DNA of 64,000 nucleotides from an uncultured Pirellulaceae bacterium (GTDB lineage: Bacteria > Planctomycetota > Planctomycetia > Pirellulales > Pirellulaceae). The position numbers and the translations under genes were made by a program. The stretch is taken from positions 1 through 64,000 of the forward strand of contig CALKNI010000147.1 in NCBI GenBank assembly GCA_938091115.1, given 5' to 3'. The notes beneath the pieces are model-generated. The model was not told the DNA's origin. It worked only from the letters and a program-made list of their open reading frames with translations, and ran no database searches. This document shows, piece by piece, positions 59,330 through 64,000 of the stretch; position 1 is the stretch's first letter; every line of letters begins with the position of its first letter.

Positions 59330-60373
59330 CAAACGCGCCTTTCGATAGTTAATAACCCATTTTCGAATCCAATAAACGGCGGTTAAATCCCACCAGCGCT
59401 TGAGGCTGAAATCAGGCCGCTCAGGCCGCCATCCCGCCCATGCTGTTTGGTCGAGACTCTCATAGAATTTTTCACGGAGTGGGTGGAAAGGGTGAAATTT
59501 CCACGGCTTAAATTCCGTTGTGAAGTGAATCAGTGCTGGGCGGTCTCGCATCTGAGAAAATTCTGCAGGATTGATTGGGCAATGGTCATTATTTGGGAAT
59601 TCAAAAACATGGGCTCCCTGATTCCATCTCGGTGGGAGTTGCCCCCACTGCCCTGCGAAGACCACGTTGAGTGCGTACTGATCCCAACACCAAACATAAT
59701 TTGAATTTTCACGGAGGCAGGTCAACAGTTTTTGGTCGATTGATTCTCTTCGCCAGCGGTTTAGATTGAGCACCATGACCCCACTATTAAAATAGGGCGC
59801 TGAGCCATCTAGATTCAGCTGTCGCCAGTTGGGAATTGGCGATATTGCAGCTAGGTGGGGGATGGCTTTTTTAAGCGTTCCGAGTTTCGCCTGTGCTTCG
59901 TAGGCGTCGACAAAGGGGCACGCAATATCAACGGCTGCCAGACAATAGTGTTCGCCTACGTCAAAATTCCAAAGTTCTGTTAGATCGCATTGGACAAGGA
60001 CGTCAGAGTCCAGATAGATCACTTTTTCAATCGTATCAGGTAGAAGTCGAGCTGCCAAAAGTCGAAAGTATGCTGCGTGAGTGATGTGGTGAGAGACTCC
60101 GAGGTCGCTGAATTCTCTGAGATTAGGTTTCAGGACGTGAATGGAAATTGGAAGGTCGACCAGTGTTTCCCGGAGGCCCATCCAGTTAGCTTCGGAGATG
60201 CCGCCATCCATCAGAATGACGTGAAGGTGATTCCCGTTTTTAAGCGATGAAGCGGCGGAGTGGAGGGTGACTGCAAGCGGCTTCACGTAATTGTCATCCG
60301 AAGCGCAAAGGACAATTGGATCCTCAACGGGAAGAGTTTGAAAGGGTTCAGATTGAAGGAGTTCTTGAATCAT
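59318..60373 (-). CDS. Glycosyltransferase family 8
   Basis: IVLCASDDNYVKPLAVTLHSAASSL, KVIYLDSDVLVQCDLTELWNFDVGEHYCLAAVD, YFNSGVMVLNLNRWR. Confidence 0.93.
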   Translation of the reverse strand: MIQELLQSEPFQTLPVEDPIVLCASDDNYVKPLAVTLHSAASSLKNGNHLHVILMDGGISEANWMGLRETLVDLPISIHVLKPNLREFSDLGVSHHITHAAYFRLLAARLLPDTIEKVIYLDSDVLVQCDLTELWNFDVGEHYCLAAVDIACPFVDAYEAQAKLGTLKKAIPHLAAISPIPNWRQLNLDGSAPYFNSGVMVLNLNRWRRESIDQKLLTCLRENSNYVWCWDQYALNVVFAGQWGQLPPRWNQGAHVFEFPNNDHCPINPAEFSQMRDRPALIHFTTEFKPWKFHPFHPLREKFYESLDQTAWAGWRPERPDFSLKRWWDLTAVYWIRKWVINYRKARLLFA

Positions 60374-60470
60374 TCAACGAGTCGATTTCAACTTTTTTCA
60401 GGCTTTACTTTGATGTAACAAACGGAGAAGTGTTGCTGGCTCTCAGCAGTCTATTATTGCACGAAATAGT

Positions 60471-61877
60471 CTAATTTGTATTATTCGTTGTGAAATCTGC
60501 ATTTGAATTTAGCGGTTCGGGTTCGATAATCGGGCAAGTTCCATCCAGTTTGTTTTTACGTTTGCCCATTTTTTCCATTAAACCAAGCATCTTCTGCCGA
60601 ACGCGAACAATCGGCCCTGCAATCGGGTGTTTCTCGATTTGTTCGAAAATTTGATGAGCTTCATCTAACTCAGCGCGGAGTTGAGCTTGCTCCGATTGAA
60701 GGTGAGCGATTTCTCTTCGGGAATGAGCAAGTTGTGCTTGAGTTTCGACCGGCTGTTCTTGTTGGAATTCAGCGGTATCAGGATAGAGCTGTCGATGGGA
60801 GAACAGTGGAGATGCCGTTTCGGCTGGCTCTAAGATTGCGTCAGGAAAAGCAAGTGAATTTTCATGCAGCTTTGGCTCCACCGCTAACTGTTTACTGGCG
60901 ATGGCAAGCATTTGTTCCACAAGGTCGACGAGCCGGTCAGTCGCATTCGCTGAATTTTGCAACGCGTCGCAAAGTTGGGTCTGTTGGTAGAAAAGATGCT
61001 CGGGTGTCGGCTGAGCTAGTTGCGCAACGACCGTTGGAATTTGATGGGCCGCTGAAATTGTCCAGCCAGCATTCACGTAGCGCGGACAGTTGTGGTAATC
61101 CAATAGTGCCGTGGGAATTCCCAGTCGCATGGTCTCAAGCATAGCCGTGGAGGCAGTTGTAATTACCGCATCAACTTGAGCTAGTGTTTGGTTCAATTCC
61201 TGGCCAGTGAGATCGTTTAATTCATTGGTGACACCGAGTTTGTCCGCCAAACCTCCAGTCAATCTCCAAACGACTCTAATATCGAGGGAGTCAGTTGAGG
61301 GAAGCCGGCTGGTCAAATTGAGTTGGGCATTTTCGTTGAGCCATTGCTTCAGGTCTTGAAGACTCTTTTCGACGGCGTCGATTTGGGTCGGAGTAAATCC
61401 GGGAGTTTTGGCCGTCATGACCAGAACTCGAAATTCTCGATCGTTACGGGGTGGGTGGGGTTGGGCAGGTATAGAATCTAGTCGCGGGATTCCGACGACT
61501 TCTGTTTTTCCTGAATTGCCCCACTGTTTGAGGACATGGGCCTGGGAAGCGCCAATGCAAGCAGCCTTATGAGCAAGGATGGGGCGCATGGTATAAGGGC
61601 AGGCCACTTCGTCGGGTAAATTATCCCACGCATTTCGCCATTCCAAGATACCATCGATTAAATACAGGGTCGCCACGTTGTTTCGTTTTAATTCAGTGCA
61701 GCAGTCTCGAAAGCGATCAAAATGCTCTGAGTAAAAGATTGCGAGATCGCCGGAATTGGCTTGTTGAACGACAGCAGCCGGAGAGGCGATTTTGACTTTC
61801 AGCCGCTCCCGGAAAGGGGCGGCATGGTGGGAGACCTCGGTGGGTTCGCCTACAAAATATACCGAGGGTTCATTCAT
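60471..61877 (-). CDS. GT-B-like hypothetical protein with C-terminal coiled coil
   Basis: VDAVITTASTAMLETMRLGIPTALLDYHN GT-B C-lobe-like; ETQAQLAHSRREIAHLQSEQAQLRAELDEAHQIFEQIEKHP coiled coil. Confidence 0.6.
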   Translation of the reverse strand: MNEPSVYFVGEPTEVSHHAAPFRERLKVKIASPAAVVQQANSGDLAIFYSEHFDRFRDCCTELKRNNVATLYLIDGILEWRNAWDNLPDEVACPYTMRPILAHKAACIGASQAHVLKQWGNSGKTEVVGIPRLDSIPAQPHPPRNDREFRVLVMTAKTPGFTPTQIDAVEKSLQDLKQWLNENAQLNLTSRLPSTDSLDIRVVWRLTGGLADKLGVTNELNDLTGQELNQTLAQVDAVITTASTAMLETMRLGIPTALLDYHNCPRYVNAGWTISAAHQIPTVVAQLAQPTPEHLFYQQTQLCDALQNSANATDRLVDLVEQMLAIASKQLAVEPKLHENSLAFPDAILEPAETASPLFSHRQLYPDTAEFQQEQPVETQAQLAHSRREIAHLQSEQAQLRAELDEAHQIFEQIEKHPIAGPIVRVRQKMLGLMEKMGKRKNKLDGTCPIIEPEPLNSNADFTTNNTN

Positions 61878-61925
61878 GATTTTTTAGAATCGATTAAGAA
61901 ATAAAATTGATGGAGTTCGACCGGC

Positions 61926-62870
61926 TTAATCGAGGTCTACAGAAAGGCCGTCCTTGCGAGAGCAGAGTCGAAAAAGAGATTCTTCGTCGGTGTTGATGGG
62001 AAGCGAGTGAACACTGCCATCTCCAAACGCAAAGTTAACGACCCCGACATGACCGCTACCAAAGATAGGATATTCGCCGGGTGACAAAACCAGTGTACGG
62101 CTCGTTGCTAGTCCCATCGCGAATCCTCCAATGCGCATAAATGTCTCGGGTTCGTCGCCATTGTAGATCGAACCGTCACCCCAGCCTTGTGATTTTAATT
62201 CACCGTAGGTGCTGACGTATTTTTCTCCAATGAAAATAGTATTCGACAATCCATCTGTGATTTCAGCGTGTCCATATCGTCCCCGTTCGGTTCCTTTTAG
62301 TCTTCCATTAACAACCGGGTTTTGACTTGCCAGGCCCGAGTTAAAAACACCATCGACGGGGTCTTGGAATTTTGCCCAGACATCGAAGGGGAAAAACCGA
62401 GGGGTTCCGGCATTTCCAGCGTAGTCGCCGATCGCTCCGATGGGCCCCTTGGATTCACTAATGCTGACATTGCTTCTTCGGGGCCGGGCTGAACAAAGCA
62501 TGACCGGCATGGTGTTTTGAACAACTGCCGGGTCTTGAACTTGGTATTTTTCTTGAATCTTGAATTGGTCGTAAAGGTTATTCATTTCGAGGAACGGCAT
62601 GAGATAAACCGGCCAGGTTACAAATTCATCCGCCGCCCGCGAGGGAGGGTAAAGTTGTTTAGCAGATTCGTAGTTGTGAATTGCCAAAACAATTTGGTGA
62701 AGATTGTTTTGACAGGCAGTTCGCCGAGCTGCTTCGCGTACCATTTGAACCGCGGGCAACAGCATTCCAATCAGCGTGCCGATGATTGCGATGACGACTA
62801 ATAATTCGACCAATGTGAAGCCGGATTTGCGGTTCATGCGTGGGCTCGGAGATAACGGTGATTCGCTCAT
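61926..62870 (-). CDS. DUF1559 type II secretion/pilin-like protein
   Basis: [48 protein letters not shown]-terminal [19 protein letters not shown]. Confidence 0.95.
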   Translation of the reverse strand: MSESPLSPSPRMNRKSGFTLVELLVVIAIIGTLIGMLLPAVQMVREAARRTACQNNLHQIVLAIHNYESAKQLYPPSRAADEFVTWPVYLMPFLEMNNLYDQFKIQEKYQVQDPAVVQNTMPVMLCSARPRRSNVSISESKGPIGAIGDYAGNAGTPRFFPFDVWAKFQDPVDGVFNSGLASQNPVVNGRLKGTERGRYGHAEITDGLSNTIFIGEKYVSTYGELKSQGWGDGSIYNGDEPETFMRIGGFAMGLATSRTLVLSPGEYPIFGSGHVGVVNFAFGDGSVHSLPINTDEESLFRLCSRKDGLSVDLD

Positions 62871-62979
62871 GATCTATTATGACGCACATTAAGTAGGACT
62901 GTTCCCATAAGGATAGGAATTTGATCGAAATTCCAACCCCGCGAGGGTTCAGGTTTTCGACTCCAGCGAGGGTAGACCC

Positions 62980-64000
62980 CTATTTTTTATGGCGCAACGC
63001 GTTGTCTAGCTCGGAATAAACTTCTTGGTCCGAAAATCCCGTTTGGGACAGTTTTGCGGCAGCGTCTTGGAGTGAGTGTCGTTTGGACGGGCTTTGGGCA
63101 ATTTGTACAAGGCAGTCGATCCACTCTTCGGATGCGTTGCAAACCATCACAGACCCACCAGATTGAACCGCAAGGCCGTCCATTCCCATGCTTGTTGTGA
63201 CCAGCGGCTTTCCAAAAAAGATAGCCTCACAGTTTTTAATTTTAAGACCTGTGCCAAATTCTACTGGATTAATTACGACATCAATTTGATGGTAAAACTC
63301 TGCCAATTCACTAACGCAGCCAATGCTTGTGATGTTGTTGTGTTCCCGCAGGCGATTCGAAGAGTCGGCAGAAATTGCCTCACAAATTAGGCCGGCAATA
63401 ACCAAGCGAATATTGCATCGTTCAGAGATTTTTTTCCATGATTGGCTGATGAAATTATTCAATGACAAGAAGTTAGATTGGTTGGCGGAAGCGAGGTATC
63501 CAACGGTGAGAACTTCTTCAGTTCCTCTTGGTTTTTTCTGTGAAGAGAGTTGCGGGGGAGAATGACCGCAAACTAAGACGTTCTGTTCCGGGGCTAGATC
63601 GCGAAAGAGCTTGGCTTCTTCATCTTGTATCGCGATTACCGTGTCGAATCCTTGGATTGCCTCGGTTTCTTCCTCCGGGCTGATGTTGAGCCAGTGAACC
63701 AGTCCCCGTTCAAGAAACTGTCTGTTGCGAATATGGAGGATATCGTGAGTGTCGAGAAGGCAATGGATGCTGTTTCGTTGGCTCGCAGTTAAGGCTTCTA
63801 AAAGATAGCTGAGTTTAACGTATTCGATGATGATTGAATCGGGTGCGAAGGAACGAACTGAATCCTGAAAGGCATTGATCGCCCAGGGCCACCGATAATC
63901 ATCGAGTGTGGTTGTGTTTTTATTTGCAGACTGGGCAGGTGACGATTGATGTTTTTCAAAACGATGTTTTATCGCTTTTAGGTACCACGAAATTTTCTTA
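62980..64000 (-). CDS. GT-B glycosyltransferase (family 4-like), start beyond the window
   Basis: Frame open from 62980 to the window end, longer than the 63468 ORF in the track; VLTVGYLASANQSNFLSLNNFI, DVVINPVEFGTGLKIKNCEAIFFGKPLVTTSMGMDGL. Confidence 0.85.
   Translation of the reverse strand, partial: KKISWYLKAIKHRFEKHQSSPAQSANKNTTTLDDYRWPWAINAFQDSVRSFAPDSIIIEYVKLSYLLEALTASQRNSIHCLLDTHDILHIRNRQFLERGLVHWLNISPEEETEAIQGFDTVIAIQDEEAKLFRDLAPEQNVLVCGHSPPQLSSQKKPRGTEEVLTVGYLASANQSNFLSLNNFISQSWKKISERCNIRLVIAGLICEAISADSSNRLREHNNITSIGCVSELAEFYHQIDVVINPVEFGTGLKIKNCEAIFFGKPLVTTSMGMDGLAVQSGGSVMVCNASEEWIDCLVQIAQSPSKRHSLQDAAAKLSQTGFSDQEVYSELDNALRHKK

Noticed and set aside
60734-61144. 136-aa plus-strand ORF opposite the GT-B/coiled-coil gene
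   Set aside because: No motif or start context; antisense overlap.
1-64000. CRISPR arrays, tRNA or rRNA genes, IS elements or prophage
   Set aside because: No regularly spaced repeats, no tRNA cloverleaf or rRNA core motifs, and no transposase, integrase or phage structural motifs were recognised by eye; a tRNAscan/Infernal run would be needed to exclude small RNAs fully.

Overview
The window is ordinary, gene-dense chromosome from a planctomycete-like bacterium. The lineage is inferred from DUF1501, DUF1549/DUF1553 and DUF1559 proteins and from several large secreted proteins. I see no rRNA, tRNA, CRISPR array or recognisable mobile element. Recognisable blocks are: a DUF2330/HEAT secreted protein; an HtrA protease; an SRP RNA (ffs)-dnaX-ybaB-recR block; rpoN; an RDD/SpoIIM/membrane/DUF4129/DUF4350/MoxR/DUF58 operon; an MnmE-like GTPase; coaX-obgE; rpmA; a SpoVG-like gene next to ispE; DUF368; STAS/anti-sigma genes; an LplT-PlsC-AAS fusion; dprA; glgX; purM; a DsbD homologue; lpxI-lpxD; DUF1501 and DUF1549/1553; a stand-alone GGQ protein; a Ser/Thr kinase; PhyH; aroB; and a glycosyltransferase cluster that runs off the window end. 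The strongest unusual signals are: (1) the DsbD homologue (minus strand, 41814..44402) is interrupted by an in-frame UGA exactly where the first Cys of the thioredoxin CxxC belongs (ADW-U-PTCKVNEK), with a 7-bp hairpin at bSECIS-like spacing, so it is a candidate selenoprotein split by standard ORF calling; (2) dnaX carries an in-phase A9/A_AAA_AAG slippery site whose two alternative frames both stop within a few codons, predicting tau/gamma-like products; (3) dprA appears to lack any ATG/GTG/TTG start for its N-terminal HhH domain, with AUC after a good ribosome-binding site as the best candidate; (4) the SRP RNA has a non-GNRA apical loop; (5) SpoVG has an inserted zinc ribbon, and the MnmE-like GTPase lacks the C-terminal CxGK. 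All identifications come from reading motifs and synteny; no database searches were run.
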